Source: Chloroflexota bacterium (GTDB lineage Bacteria; Chloroflexota; Dormibacteria; Dormibacterales; Dormibacteraceae). From it: DNA of 13,637 nucleotides. The DNA is taken from NCBI GenBank assembly GCA_003446775.1, contig DMCH01000006.1:7187-20823 (forward strand). Direction: 5' to 3'. How positions within the stretch are numbered: position 1 is the stretch's first letter; every line of letters begins with the position of its first letter. Position numbers and translations under genes: made by a program. The notes beneath the pieces were generated by a model. The model made no database searches. It was not told the origin of the DNA and saw nothing but the letters and a program-made list of their open reading frames with translations. Shown here in pieces: positions 1-7,330 of this stretch.

Positions 1-1559
1 TCTACCAGCAGGACGACCGCGACCGCCGCAAGGAGGCGCGGGCGAAGGGGCTGGACAAGCACCACCAGCTGATGATCCGCACGCGGATCCCTGGTGGCGT
101 CGTATCGGCTGACGCCTACATCGCCCACGACGACATCAGCCGGAGGTGGGCCAACGGAACACTGCGCGTCACCACCCGGCAGGACTTCCAGATGCATGGC
201 GTCCTCAAGGGCGACATCAAAAAATCGATTCGGGGCATCAACGACGCCCTGCTCACGACGCTCGGTGGCTGCGGCGACGTCGAGCGCAACATCATGTGCT
301 GCCCAGAGCCGTTGGTTGACGACTTCCACGCGCAGGTCCAGCACGCGATCTCCGCGATGGTCGCTGAGCTCACTCCGCGCACCGCCGCATATCACGAGAT
401 CTGGCTGGACGGGGAGGTCGTGAAGTCATCGGAGCCCGAGGTCGAACCCCTGTATCGCGAGCAGTACCTGCCTCGCAAGTTCAAGACCACGGTCGCGCTC
501 GAGGGCGACAACTGCGTCGACGTCTACGCGCACGACCTCGCCATCGTCGCGATGAAGCGTCCGGATGGAAACCTGCGCGGATTCAACCTCCTGGTCGGTG
601 GCGGGCTCGGGCGCACGCACAACAAGCCGGAGACGTTCGTCGCGGTGGCGGTGCCCTTCGCATTCGTCGAGCCGGAGCAGGTCGTGGAGGTCGCCCGCGA
701 AGTCGTGGCTGTGCAGCGCGACTACGGCGACCGCAGCAATCGCCGGCACGCGCGTCTCAAGTACACGATCGCCGACCGGGGGCTGGAATGGTTTCGCGGC
801 GAGGTGCAGAAGCGGCTGTCTTTCGAGCTGCAGGCACCGGAACCGCTCGCGTGGAAGCCCGTCGACGACCATCTCGGCTGGCACGAGCAGGGCGACGGCC
901 GCCTGTACGTCGGCATCTACATCGAAAATGGACGCATCGCCGACGTCGGCGATGTGCGCTCCCGTTCGGGACTCCGTCGCATCGTCGACGAGCTGCGTCC
1001 GCAGATACGGCTGACCGCTCAGCAGAACGTGATCCTTGCGGACATCGAGCCCGCTCAGCGATCGCGCGTCGAGGCGCTGATGGCGGAGTACGGGATCGCG
1101 CCGGTCGAGTCGATTCCTCGGGCCATCCGGTACGCGATGGCCTGCCCGGCCATCCCTACCTGCGGCCTGGCCGTGGCCGAGGCGGAGCGCGCCCTGCCGA
1201 GCCTGGTCCGCAAGCTCGCATCGCTGCTCGATGAGCTGGGCCTGGCCGAGGAGCGCATCAGCTTCCGCATGAGCGGCTGCCCGAACGGCTGCTCGCGTCC
1301 TTATCTCGGCGACGTCGGCTTCGTGGGCACGACGCTGGGCAAGTACGACGTGATGCTCGGAGGCGATTTTGACGGGACCCGCCTCAACCGCGTGTTTGCC
1401 CCCAATGTGCCGATCACCGAGATTCCAGCACTGCTGCGTCCCCTGTTCGAGGCGTTCCGATCCGAGCGCACGCACGGCGAGGGTTTCGGGAACTGGACCG
1501 AGCGTGTCGGCTTCGACGCGCTTCGACAGGTCGCAGTCTCAGAAGAGAGGACGGCGTGA
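1..1559 (+). CDS. cysI: Assimilatory sulfite reductase, siroheme/4Fe-4S hemoprotein (5' partial)
   Basis: Reduces sulfite to sulfide with six electrons, using a siroheme bridged to a [4Fe-4S] cluster, in cytoplasmic sulfur assimilation. The gene runs off the left edge: the frame is open from base 3 and the residues before the first ATG (72) already match the family (YQQDDRDRRKE), so that ATG is internal. Seen: the anion-binding TTRQDFQMHG segment, LPRKFKTTV (the two lysines corresponding to those at the sulfite site of E. coli CysI), GFNLLVGGGLG, and the cluster cysteines in two pairs, C-x5-C (codons 1143 and 1161, ACPAIPTC) and C-x3-C (1278 and 1290, SGCPNGC). About 519 residues are present. 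The sequence follows CysI/plant-type sulfite reductase more closely than nitrite reductase. Siroheme synthesis downstream and the ATP-sulfurylase-like scar next to it support sulfite as substrate. Whether the donor is ferredoxin or a CysJ flavoprotein cannot be told. The TGA stop overlaps a following GTG (GTGA). Confidence 0.95.
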   Translation, partial: YQQDDRDRRKEARAKGLDKHHQLMIRTRIPGGVVSADAYIAHDDISRRWANGTLRVTTRQDFQMHGVLKGDIKKSIRGINDALLTTLGGCGDVERNIMCCPEPLVDDFHAQVQHAISAMVAELTPRTAAYHEIWLDGEVVKSSEPEVEPLYREQYLPRKFKTTVALEGDNCVDVYAHDLAIVAMKRPDGNLRGFNLLVGGGLGRTHNKPETFVAVAVPFAFVEPEQVVEVAREVVAVQRDYGDRSNRRHARLKYTIADRGLEWFRGEVQKRLSFELQAPEPLAWKPVDDHLGWHEQGDGRLYVGIYIENGRIADVGDVRSRSGLRRIVDELRPQIRLTAQQNVILADIEPAQRSRVEALMAEYGIAPVESIPRAIRYAMACPAIPTCGLAVAEAERALPSLVRKLASLLDELGLAEERISFRMSGCPNGCSRPYLGDVGFVGTTLGKYDVMLGGDFDGTRLNRVFAPNVPITEIPALLRPLFEAFRSERTHGEGFGNWTERVGFDALRQVAVSEERTA

Positions 1560-1695
1560 GCGTCGCCGCTCCCCGGGAACTGGAGTCAGGTGCGCCGGAG
1601 GCGGCAAGGACCTGCCGCCCGAGTTCACGCGGCCCGAGGTCGCCAGGGTGCTGCTCGACGCGGCCACAAATAAAAAGGAAGAGGCCACCGCGTGA
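1556..1695 (+). pseudogene. Scar of deleted sulfate-activation genes (cysH-like start joined to sat-like end)
   Basis: The GTG at 1556 overlaps the cysI stop in a GTGA junction and starts MSVAAPRELESGAPEA, which resembles the start of PAPS/APS reductases (CysH). About 45 bases later a different frame reads GGKDLPPEFTRPEVARVLLD and ends at TGA 1693-1695, overlapping the cysG GTG. The PPEFTRPEVA segment is the typical C-terminus of bacterial ATP sulfurylase (Sat). Both outer junctions thus look like intact operon junctions, while roughly 1.8 kb (one CysH plus one Sat at usual sizes) is absent. The halves are in different frames (frame 2 then frame 1), so no fusion protein results. The GTG frame instead runs as an apparently meaningless 64-codon ORF to 1750, inside cysG. 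The Sat assignment is fairly firm; the CysH assignment rests on a short N-terminus and is weaker. A metagenome assembly collapse is possible. Confidence 0.6.
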
Positions 1696-3026
1696 GGTAT
1701 TACCCCGTGTTCCTCGACCTCGTCGGACAGCCGTGCATCGTTCTGGGTGACGGGAAGTTCGCGTTAGAGAAGGCCGCCGCGCTTAGGGAGGCAGAAGCGA
1801 ATGTGCGAGTGATCTCTTCGCGCGACTACAGGCCAGGTGCCCTGGCGGGCGCGCGACTGGTTGTCGATGCGAGCGAGGACCCTGAGATCAACCGGCTGAG
1901 CTGGGAGGAAGCCGAGGCCGCCGGCATCCTTATCAATGTCGTCGACCGCCCGGCCCAGTGCCGTTTCATCGCCCCCGCGATCGTCAGGCGCGATCCGCTC
2001 CTGGTCGCCATCTCCACGTCGGGCGAGAGCCCGTACCTGGCGTCCGCGCTACGCGTGCGCATCGAGCGCTGGCTTGGGCGTGAATGGGGGCCGTTCGTTT
2101 CGTTGGTCGGAAACGTGCGCAGGCAGCTCCGCGCGCGAGGCGTGCCCATCCCCGATCAGACGCGCATCTACCGCCGGATCGTCAACTCCGACGTCCGGAA
2201 CCTCATCCGGCGCGGGCGGCCGGACGACGCGGCCCACTTGGCCGTGGCCATCGCGCAGGCGGGCGATTATGCCGCGGGCCGGGTCGCCCTCGTCGGCGCC
2301 GGGCCGGGCGACCCCGACCTCCTCACCTTCAAGGCTCGCGAGCTGCTCGCCGACGCGGACTATGTGCTGCACGACGCTCTCATCGCGCCCGAGACCCTCG
2401 CGCTGTGCGGTCCCGACGCTCGGCTCGAGGATGTGGGCAAGCGCGCGGGGCTCGATAGCCCACGGCAGGAAGCCATCACCGCGCGGCTCATCGAGCTGGC
2501 GCAGGCGGGCAGCTCGGTCGTGAGGCTCAAGGGCGGCGATCCGTTCGTGTTCGGCCGAGGCGGGGAGGAGCTGGCCGGCCTCGTGCGAGCGGGGGTTGAG
2601 GTGGTGGTCGTCCCGGGCGTAACGTCGGCGCTGGCGGCACCCGCCGCCGCGGGCATCCCGGTGACCCTGCGCGGGGTCGCCTCGTCGCTGGCGATCACCA
2701 CCGCGCAAGGTGGCGGCTCGTTCGACCGGCTGCGAGACCTCGCCCTGGCCGCCGACACGCTGGTCGTTCTGATGCCGCGGACCAACCTGGCCGAGGTGGC
2801 GGCAGTGCTGGCGGAAGCCGTGGGCGGCTCGCGTCCGGCGGCGGTGATCAGCAACGCGACCCTGCCGAATCAACGGACCGTCACTGGAACGCTGGACCGG
2901 ATCGCCCGCCTGGCCGACCAGGCTGCCATCGAGACCCCGGCCACCCTGGTCGTCGGCGACGTGGTCGCAGCCGCGCCGGCCCTCGCGGTGCTGCCAAACT
3001 CGTCTGTGGATGGTGGGCTCGGCTAG
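1692..3026 (+). CDS. cysG: Siroheme synthase: precorrin-2 dehydrogenase/ferrochelatase (Met8) fused to uroporphyrinogen-III methyltransferase
   Basis: A 444-residue two-domain enzyme, close to E. coli CysG (457). Residues about 1-160 form the Met8/CysG N-domain: an NAD-binding G-x-G-x-x-A (GDGKFALEK, residues 19-27), the NVVD motif with D85 at the place of the catalytic aspartate, then CRFIAPAI and STSGESPYLA. Residues from about 198 form SUMT: SAM-binding GAGPGDPDLLT (from residue 202), VRLKGGDPFVFGRGGEE, VPGVTSALAAPAAAGIP and ETPATLVVGDVV. SUMT methylates uroporphyrinogen III twice; the N-domain oxidises precorrin-2 and inserts Fe, giving siroheme for the sulfite reductase encoded upstream. 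The GTG start at 1692 overlaps the TGA of the preceding scar, and its first residues MRYYPVFLDL match the family start. The end overlaps hemC. Many operons of this kind have a separate Met8 next to hemA; here the N-domain is fused to SUMT and hemA is not nearby. Confidence 0.93.
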   Translation: MRYYPVFLDLVGQPCIVLGDGKFALEKAAALREAEANVRVISSRDYRPGALAGARLVVDASEDPEINRLSWEEAEAAGILINVVDRPAQCRFIAPAIVRRDPLLVAISTSGESPYLASALRVRIERWLGREWGPFVSLVGNVRRQLRARGVPIPDQTRIYRRIVNSDVRNLIRRGRPDDAAHLAVAIAQAGDYAAGRVALVGAGPGDPDLLTFKARELLADADYVLHDALIAPETLALCGPDARLEDVGKRAGLDSPRQEAITARLIELAQAGSSVVRLKGGDPFVFGRGGEELAGLVRAGVEVVVVPGVTSALAAPAAAGIPVTLRGVASSLAITTAQGGGSFDRLRDLALAADTLVVLMPRTNLAEVAAVLAEAVGGSRPAAVISNATLPNQRTVTGTLDRIARLADQAAIETPATLVVGDVVAAAPALAVLPNSSVDGGLG

Positions 3027-3909
3027 ACGCCTTCGATTGGGGACTCGTGGCTCGCGACTGGCGCTTGTCCAAAGTGGGCTGGTCGCCGACCGGCTGCGCG
3101 GCGCCGGCTACGAGGTCGATCTCGTCCCGATCGTGACCGAAGGTGACGTGCGGCCAGTGGACATGTCGGCCGGCGAAGGCGTTTTCGTCGCGGCCATCGC
3201 TCGCGCCCTCCTCGACGGCGAGGTCGACATCGCTGTGCACAGCGCCAAGGACGTTCCGCTTGACGAGGAGCCAGGCCTTGTGATCGCCGCATACTCAGAG
3301 CGCGCGGATCCGCGCGACGTTTTGATAACAAAAGGCGGACTAGCGTCCCTCGATTCGCTGGCCAGAGGTGCAATCGTCGGCACCGACAGCCCAAGGCGGA
3401 CCGGGTTTCTCCTGGCCGCGCGGCCCGATCTCAAGGTCGTTCCCCTGCACGGCAACGTGGAGACGCGGCTCCGGCGCCTCGATGAGGGAGCCGCCGACGC
3501 CATCGTGCTGGCGGCAGCCGGGATCGACCGGCTGGGAAGGCAGGAGCGGATCGACGAGCGCCTGGATCCGGAGGTGGTAGCCCCGGCGCCGGGCCAGGGC
3601 GCGCTGGCCGTGCAGGTCCGCCGGGCCGACGCCCAACTCGTCGAGTTGGTCTCCGCGATCGACGACGGCGACATCCGGCTGGCGGTCGAGGCCGAGCGCG
3701 AGGTGCTGAGGGCGACGGGCGGCACGTGCCGGGCGCCGGTGGGAGCTCTCGCCTCCGTCAAAGAAGACGTATTCAGGCTGCTCGCGGCCGGCGTCAACAG
3801 CGACGGAACCGGCAAGCTGATCGAACGCGTGGAAGGCAGTCGAGCCGACGCCACCAGCCTGGCGGCCAACGTGGGGAGGCTGTTGCTCGCGCAGGTCGCG
3901 CTGCGATGA
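3010..3909 (+). CDS. hemC: Hydroxymethylbilane synthase (porphobilinogen deaminase)
   Basis: Polymerises four porphobilinogens into hydroxymethylbilane, in the cytoplasm. At 299 residues it is near the usual 300-315. Seen: the N-terminal RLGTRGSRLALVQS, HSAKDVPL with D81 at the catalytic aspartate, GTDSPRR, LHGNVETRLRRLDEG, IVLAAAGIDRLG, APGQGALAVQVR, and GGTCRAPVGA with C240, the cysteine that carries the dipyrromethane cofactor. The ATG at 3010 lies inside the end of cysG (17-bp overlap) and puts the first strand of the domain at about residue 8. No clear Shine-Dalgarno precedes it, which suggests coupled translation. It precedes hemD, whose product acts next. Confidence 0.96.
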   Translation: MVGSARRLRLGTRGSRLALVQSGLVADRLRGAGYEVDLVPIVTEGDVRPVDMSAGEGVFVAAIARALLDGEVDIAVHSAKDVPLDEEPGLVIAAYSERADPRDVLITKGGLASLDSLARGAIVGTDSPRRTGFLLAARPDLKVVPLHGNVETRLRRLDEGAADAIVLAAAGIDRLGRQERIDERLDPEVVAPAPGQGALAVQVRRADAQLVELVSAIDDGDIRLAVEAEREVLRATGGTCRAPVGALASVKEDVFRLLAAGVNSDGTGKLIERVEGSRADATSLAANVGRLLLAQVALR

Positions 3910-4613
3910 TCGCGGTCCTCGTCACACGCCCAGGCGGCGAGTTAGATCCGCTGGTGCAGGCGCTGCGGCAGCGAGGCTACCGTGTTCACGCCGTGCCGAC
4001 TGTGCAAACAGAAGCCGTGGAGCTGGATTCGCGCTCACTCGCCTCGTTCGACTGGGTCGTGTTCACGAGCGCGCGGGGTGTGGATGCAGTTGACGAGCTG
4101 CCGTTCGGCGCGAGATTTGCCGCAGTTGGGCCCGAGACTGCAAACGCGCTGCGAGCCCGCGGCGTCGAGCCGGCGCACGTGCCGGTCACGACTGATGGCG
4201 CAGACCTCGGCAAGTCACTTCCGGACGTCGAGGGCAAGCGCGTCGCCCTGGTCCGCGCCTCGGCTGCAGAGACGGATCTGCCCGGCATCCTGCGCCGGCG
4301 CGGCGCGACTGTCGAAGAGGTCACCGCGTACCGAACCGTAGAGGCGCCGCCCGAATCGGCTCATCCACTGCGGGCAGCGCTGGCGGATCCCGACCTGCGC
4401 GCTGCCGTCTTCGCTTCGGGCTCCGCGGTGCGCGGATTCGTCAGCCTGGGCGGCACGGCGCAGCTGCCCGCGATCACGATCGGAGCGCGGACCACCACCC
4501 GTGCCCGCGACCTCGGCTTCCGGGTCATCGCGGAGGCTGAAACACAGAGCGTGGCGGGCCTGGCCGACGCTGTCGCGCGCGCTTTGCCGCTGGAGGTGGA
4601 GAACAATGCGTGA
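3906..4613 (+). CDS. hemD: Uroporphyrinogen-III synthase
   Basis: Closes hydroxymethylbilane to uroporphyrinogen III with inversion of ring D, the common precursor of siroheme and heme in this operon. It has 235 residues from the ATG at 3906, which overlaps the hemC stop as ATGA. The frame is open further upstream inside hemC, but residues before MIAVLVTRPGG are unrelated to the family. Seen: the N-terminal VLVTRP strand, DWVVFTSARGVDAV, FAAVGPETANALRARG, KRVALVRASAAETDLP, AYRTVEA and VFASGSAVRGFV, the usual two-lobed arrangement. HemD is a poorly conserved family, so the place between hemC and hemB adds weight. Confidence 0.93.
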   Translation: MIAVLVTRPGGELDPLVQALRQRGYRVHAVPTVQTEAVELDSRSLASFDWVVFTSARGVDAVDELPFGARFAAVGPETANALRARGVEPAHVPVTTDGADLGKSLPDVEGKRVALVRASAAETDLPGILRRRGATVEEVTAYRTVEAPPESAHPLRAALADPDLRAAVFASGSAVRGFVSLGGTAQLPAITIGARTTTRARDLGFRVIAEAETQSVAGLADAVARALPLEVENNA

Positions 4614-5625
4614 GCTCATTCGCACCAGGAGCGTGCCCGTACCAGCTGCGGACCGTCTACGGCGGCTGCGGCGAACGGCCGCCCTGCGTTCGCTGGTCAG
4701 GGAGACGCGACTCGCGCCTGGCCAACTGGTGATGCCGCTGTTCGTGATCAGCGGCCGCGACCGGTCGGAGCCGATCGAATCGCTCCCCGGACACGCGCGA
4801 CTCAGCGTCGACCGTGCGGTCGCGAGGGGGCGCGAGCTGGCGCAGCTGGGCGTGGGCGGGGTGCTCCTGTTCGGCATCCCGGACCGGAAAGACGATGACG
4901 GCACTGGCGCATATGACCCGGCTGGACCCGTGCCGTCGGCTTTGCGCGCGCTTAAAGAGGCCGACCTCCCGCTCGTGCTCGCCGCCGACGTCTGCATGTG
5001 CGAGTACACGTCCCACGGACACTGTGGCCTGATCGCGAACGGCCAGGTCGACAACGACGCCACGCTCCCGCTGCTCGCCGAGGCCGCCGTCGTGTACGCG
5101 GACGCGGGCGCGGACATCGTCGGACCCAGCGGCATGATGGACGGCCAGGTCGGCGCCCTGCGCGCGGCGCTGGACGCAGGCGGCCACACCGCGACGGCCA
5201 TCATCGCGTACGCCTCGAAGGCGGCCTCGGCTTTTTACGGCCCGTTTCGAGAAGCGGCCGGCTCGACGCCCGCCTTCGGCGACCGGCGCGGCTACCAGAT
5301 GGATTACTCCAACGCCCGCGAGGCGATCCGCGAGATGGAGCTGGACGTGCGGGAGGGCGCCGACATCCTGATGGTCAAGCCCGCGCTGACGTCGCTGGAC
5401 CTCCTGGTTCGTGCCCGCAAGCGCTTCGACATGCCTCTAGCCGCCTACCACGTCAGCGGCGAGGTGGCGATGCTGGAGGCCGCCGCCGAGCGTGGCTGGC
5501 TCGACCGCAGATCCGCGGGGCTGGAGATGCTCACCGCGATCGTGCGCGCCGGGGCCGGCATCGTCATCACCTACCTGGCGACCGATGCCGCGCGCTGGCT
5601 CCAGGAGGACCCCGGCTCTCGATGA
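4606..5625 (+). CDS. hemB: Delta-aminolevulinic acid dehydratase (porphobilinogen synthase), zinc type
   Basis: Condenses two 5-aminolevulinates into porphobilinogen. From the ATG at 4606 (8-bp overlap with hemD) it has 339 residues, a normal length. The frame is open upstream to about 4501, but those residues lie in hemD and do not fit the family. The metal-site segment DVCMCEYTSHGHCG keeps all three cysteines (C130, C132, C140), which marks the zinc-dependent class rather than the Mg class with aspartates there. Schiff-base lysines are K205 (ASKAASAFYGPFR) and K258 (ILMVKPAL). MDYSNAREAIRE and YHVSGEVAML are further family blocks. Substrate supply needs hemA/hemL, which are not in the window. 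The stop overlaps the hemQ start (ATGA). Confidence 0.97.
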   Translation: MRELIRTRSVPVPAADRLRRLRRTAALRSLVRETRLAPGQLVMPLFVISGRDRSEPIESLPGHARLSVDRAVARGRELAQLGVGGVLLFGIPDRKDDDGTGAYDPAGPVPSALRALKEADLPLVLAADVCMCEYTSHGHCGLIANGQVDNDATLPLLAEAAVVYADAGADIVGPSGMMDGQVGALRAALDAGGHTATAIIAYASKAASAFYGPFREAAGSTPAFGDRRGYQMDYSNAREAIREMELDVREGADILMVKPALTSLDLLVRARKRFDMPLAAYHVSGEVAMLEAAAERGWLDRRSAGLEMLTAIVRAGAGIVITYLATDAARWLQEDPGSR

Positions 5626-6293
5626 CCGAGCAGTACGTTCACGCGCTTGCACTCGGCCTGGACCCAGCTTGGCGCCGCCTGCCGGATGCGCAGCGGCGAT
5701 CCACATGTGCTGATTTCATCTCCACGATCGAGCAGGCGAAGTCCGTCACGACCTATGCGTACACGATGGTCGGGCTGCAGGCCGGCATCGACCTGGTCCT
5801 GTGGCGGCTCGCGCCCTCTCTCGATGCCCTCGAAGAATCGGCGGCCGCGGCACTGCGTTGTGGGATGGGGACCTGGATGAGCGTGAAGGAGAGCTTCCTG
5901 GGCTTGATCCAACCCTCGCAATACGTGAAGAAGCCGACCCCTCAGGAGCAGTCGCTGTTCAGCGGCGAACGGTCGCGCTATCTGATCGTCTACCCGTTCA
6001 CGAAGTCGGCCGATTGGTACCTGCTCGACAAGGACACGCGGCAGCGGGTCATGAACGAGCACATGAAGATCGGCCACCACTTCCCGCAGGTGCGCCAGCT
6101 GCTCGCTTACTCGTTCGGCCTGGACGATCAGGACTTCGTGGTCGCGTACGAGACAGACGACCTCCCCGCCTTCGGTGAGCTCGTGCGCGCGCTTCGCTCC
6201 ACGGAGAGCCGGCGCTCGACCGTGCGCGACACCCCGATCCTCGCGGGCATCCATCGCCCGCTCGGCGACCTGGCAGAACTGTTCGGCGCGTGA
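5622..6293 (+). CDS. hemQ: Coproheme decarboxylase (HemQ/ChdC), chlorite-dismutase family
   Basis: Last enzyme of the coproporphyrin-dependent heme pathway: oxidatively decarboxylates two propionates of coproheme with H2O2 to give heme b. It has 223 residues from the ATG at 5622, which overlaps the hemB stop; the longer open frame upstream lies within hemB. Residues aligning to the ChdC active site are present: Y124 and K128 in YPFTK (Tyr145/Lys149 in Firmicutes ChdC) and H147 in MNEHMKIGHH (proximal heme ligand). ADWYLL and YSFGLDDQDFVVAYETDD are also family blocks. These residues plus the operon place make decarboxylase much more likely than a true chlorite dismutase. It sits between hemB and hemE and overlaps hemE by GTGA. 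Confidence 0.92.
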   Translation: MTEQYVHALALGLDPAWRRLPDAQRRSTCADFISTIEQAKSVTTYAYTMVGLQAGIDLVLWRLAPSLDALEESAAAALRCGMGTWMSVKESFLGLIQPSQYVKKPTPQEQSLFSGERSRYLIVYPFTKSADWYLLDKDTRQRVMNEHMKIGHHFPQVRQLLAYSFGLDDQDFVVAYETDDLPAFGELVRALRSTESRRSTVRDTPILAGIHRPLGDLAELFGA

Positions 6294-7330
6294 CCACGAC
6301 AATCACGCCCCTGTTCCTGCGGGCCTGCAGGCGAGAACCCGTGGACCGCACGCCGATATGGCTGATGCGGCAAGCCGGCCGTTCGCTGCCCGAGTACCGC
6401 GCGCTGCGCGAACGATGGAGCCTGGAGGAGATCGTCGCGCAGCCCGAGCTCTGCGCAGAGGTGACGCTGCAGCCGGTGCGGAGGCTGGGTGTCGATGCGG
6501 CGGTGATGTTCGCGGACATCATGCTGCCGCTTCGCGGCATGGGCATCGACTTCGAGCTGGTCGAATCGATAGGGCCCGTGGTGGCGAGTCCGATTCGAAC
6601 CTCCGAAGCCGTTCATGCGCTGCGCACGCCGCCGGCCGCGGAATCGGTTCCGCAGGTCCTGGATGCGGTGAGGATTGTTGCGCGCGAGTCGCCGGTGCCG
6701 GTCATCTGCTTCGCCGGCGGCCCGTTCACACTCGCGAGCTACGCCATCGAGGGCCGTCCGAGCCGTGACTTCACGCTCACCAAGCAGTTCATGTACAGCG
6801 AGCCGGTCGCGTTCGGGGTGCTGCTCGACAAGCTCGCGACGGTGATGGCCGAGTACCTCGGCGCACAGGTCGGCGCCGGCGCGCATGCGCTGCAGGTTTT
6901 CGACAGCTGGGTCGGTGCGCTGTCGCCTGCCGATTACGAGGCGCGCGTGCTGCCCTACACGCGGCGCATCTTCGAAGCAACACGGGCGCTGGGGGTGCCC
7001 AGGATCCACTTCGGAACCTCCACCGCAGGGCTGCTCGAGCTGATCGCATCCTCCGGCGCCGATGTCATCTCGCTCGACTGGCGCGTGGACCTCGATATGG
7101 GCTGGCAGCGCGTCGGCCACGACCGAGGGGTGCAGGGCAACCTGGAACCGGCGGTGCTGCTCGGCCCGCTCGAACTTGTGGTCGAAGGGGCGCGCCAGGT
7201 GCTCAGGCGGGCGGCCGGGCGACCGGGCCATATCTTCAATCTTGGTCACGGGGTGCTACCGGGCAGCTCGCTCGAGAACCTCCAGGCGCTGGTCGAGACC
7301 GTCCGCGAGGGTGTGCCGGCTCATGCCTGA
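6290..7330 (+). CDS. hemE: Uroporphyrinogen decarboxylase
   Basis: Removes four acetate carboxyls from uroporphyrinogen III to give coproporphyrinogen III, committing the precursor to heme rather than siroheme. It has 346 residues; the GTG start at 6290 overlaps the hemQ stop. Seen: PIWLMRQAGRSLPEYR with R27 and R31 (Arg37 and Arg41 of human UROD), MFADIMLP with D76 (Asp86 in human), FAGGPFTLASY, FDSWVGALSP, HFGTSTAGLL, VQGNLEPAVLL and FNLGHGVLP near the C-terminus. All key positions are kept. The stop overlaps the hemH ATG. Confidence 0.97.
   Translation: MTTTITPLFLRACRREPVDRTPIWLMRQAGRSLPEYRALRERWSLEEIVAQPELCAEVTLQPVRRLGVDAAVMFADIMLPLRGMGIDFELVESIGPVVASPIRTSEAVHALRTPPAAESVPQVLDAVRIVARESPVPVICFAGGPFTLASYAIEGRPSRDFTLTKQFMYSEPVAFGVLLDKLATVMAEYLGAQVGAGAHALQVFDSWVGALSPADYEARVLPYTRRIFEATRALGVPRIHFGTSTAGLLELIASSGADVISLDWRVDLDMGWQRVGHDRGVQGNLEPAVLLGPLELVVEGARQVLRRAAGRPGHIFNLGHGVLPGSSLENLQALVETVREGVPAHA

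Noticed and set aside
426..1475. 349-codon open frame on the minus strand
   Set aside because: It lies wholly opposite cysI, its product resembles no family, and it is explained by high-GC antisense open frames. The same holds for other long minus-strand frames such as 2049-2873, 6128-7249 and 11430-12500.
1..1559. Ferredoxin-nitrite reductase (NirA) rather than sulfite reductase
   Set aside because: The blocks follow CysI (LPRKFKTTV, GFNLLVGGG), and the neighbouring Sat-like scar and siroheme synthase point to sulfur assimilation. A dual activity cannot be excluded.
1556..1750. A 64-residue Arg/Pro-rich protein
   Set aside because: After about 15 plausible residues the product becomes low-complexity Arg/Pro/Ser sequence typical of a wrong frame, and it overlaps cysG by 59 bp.
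5622..6293. True chlorite dismutase
   Set aside because: It carries the coproheme decarboxylase Tyr/Lys pair and sits between hemB and hemE.
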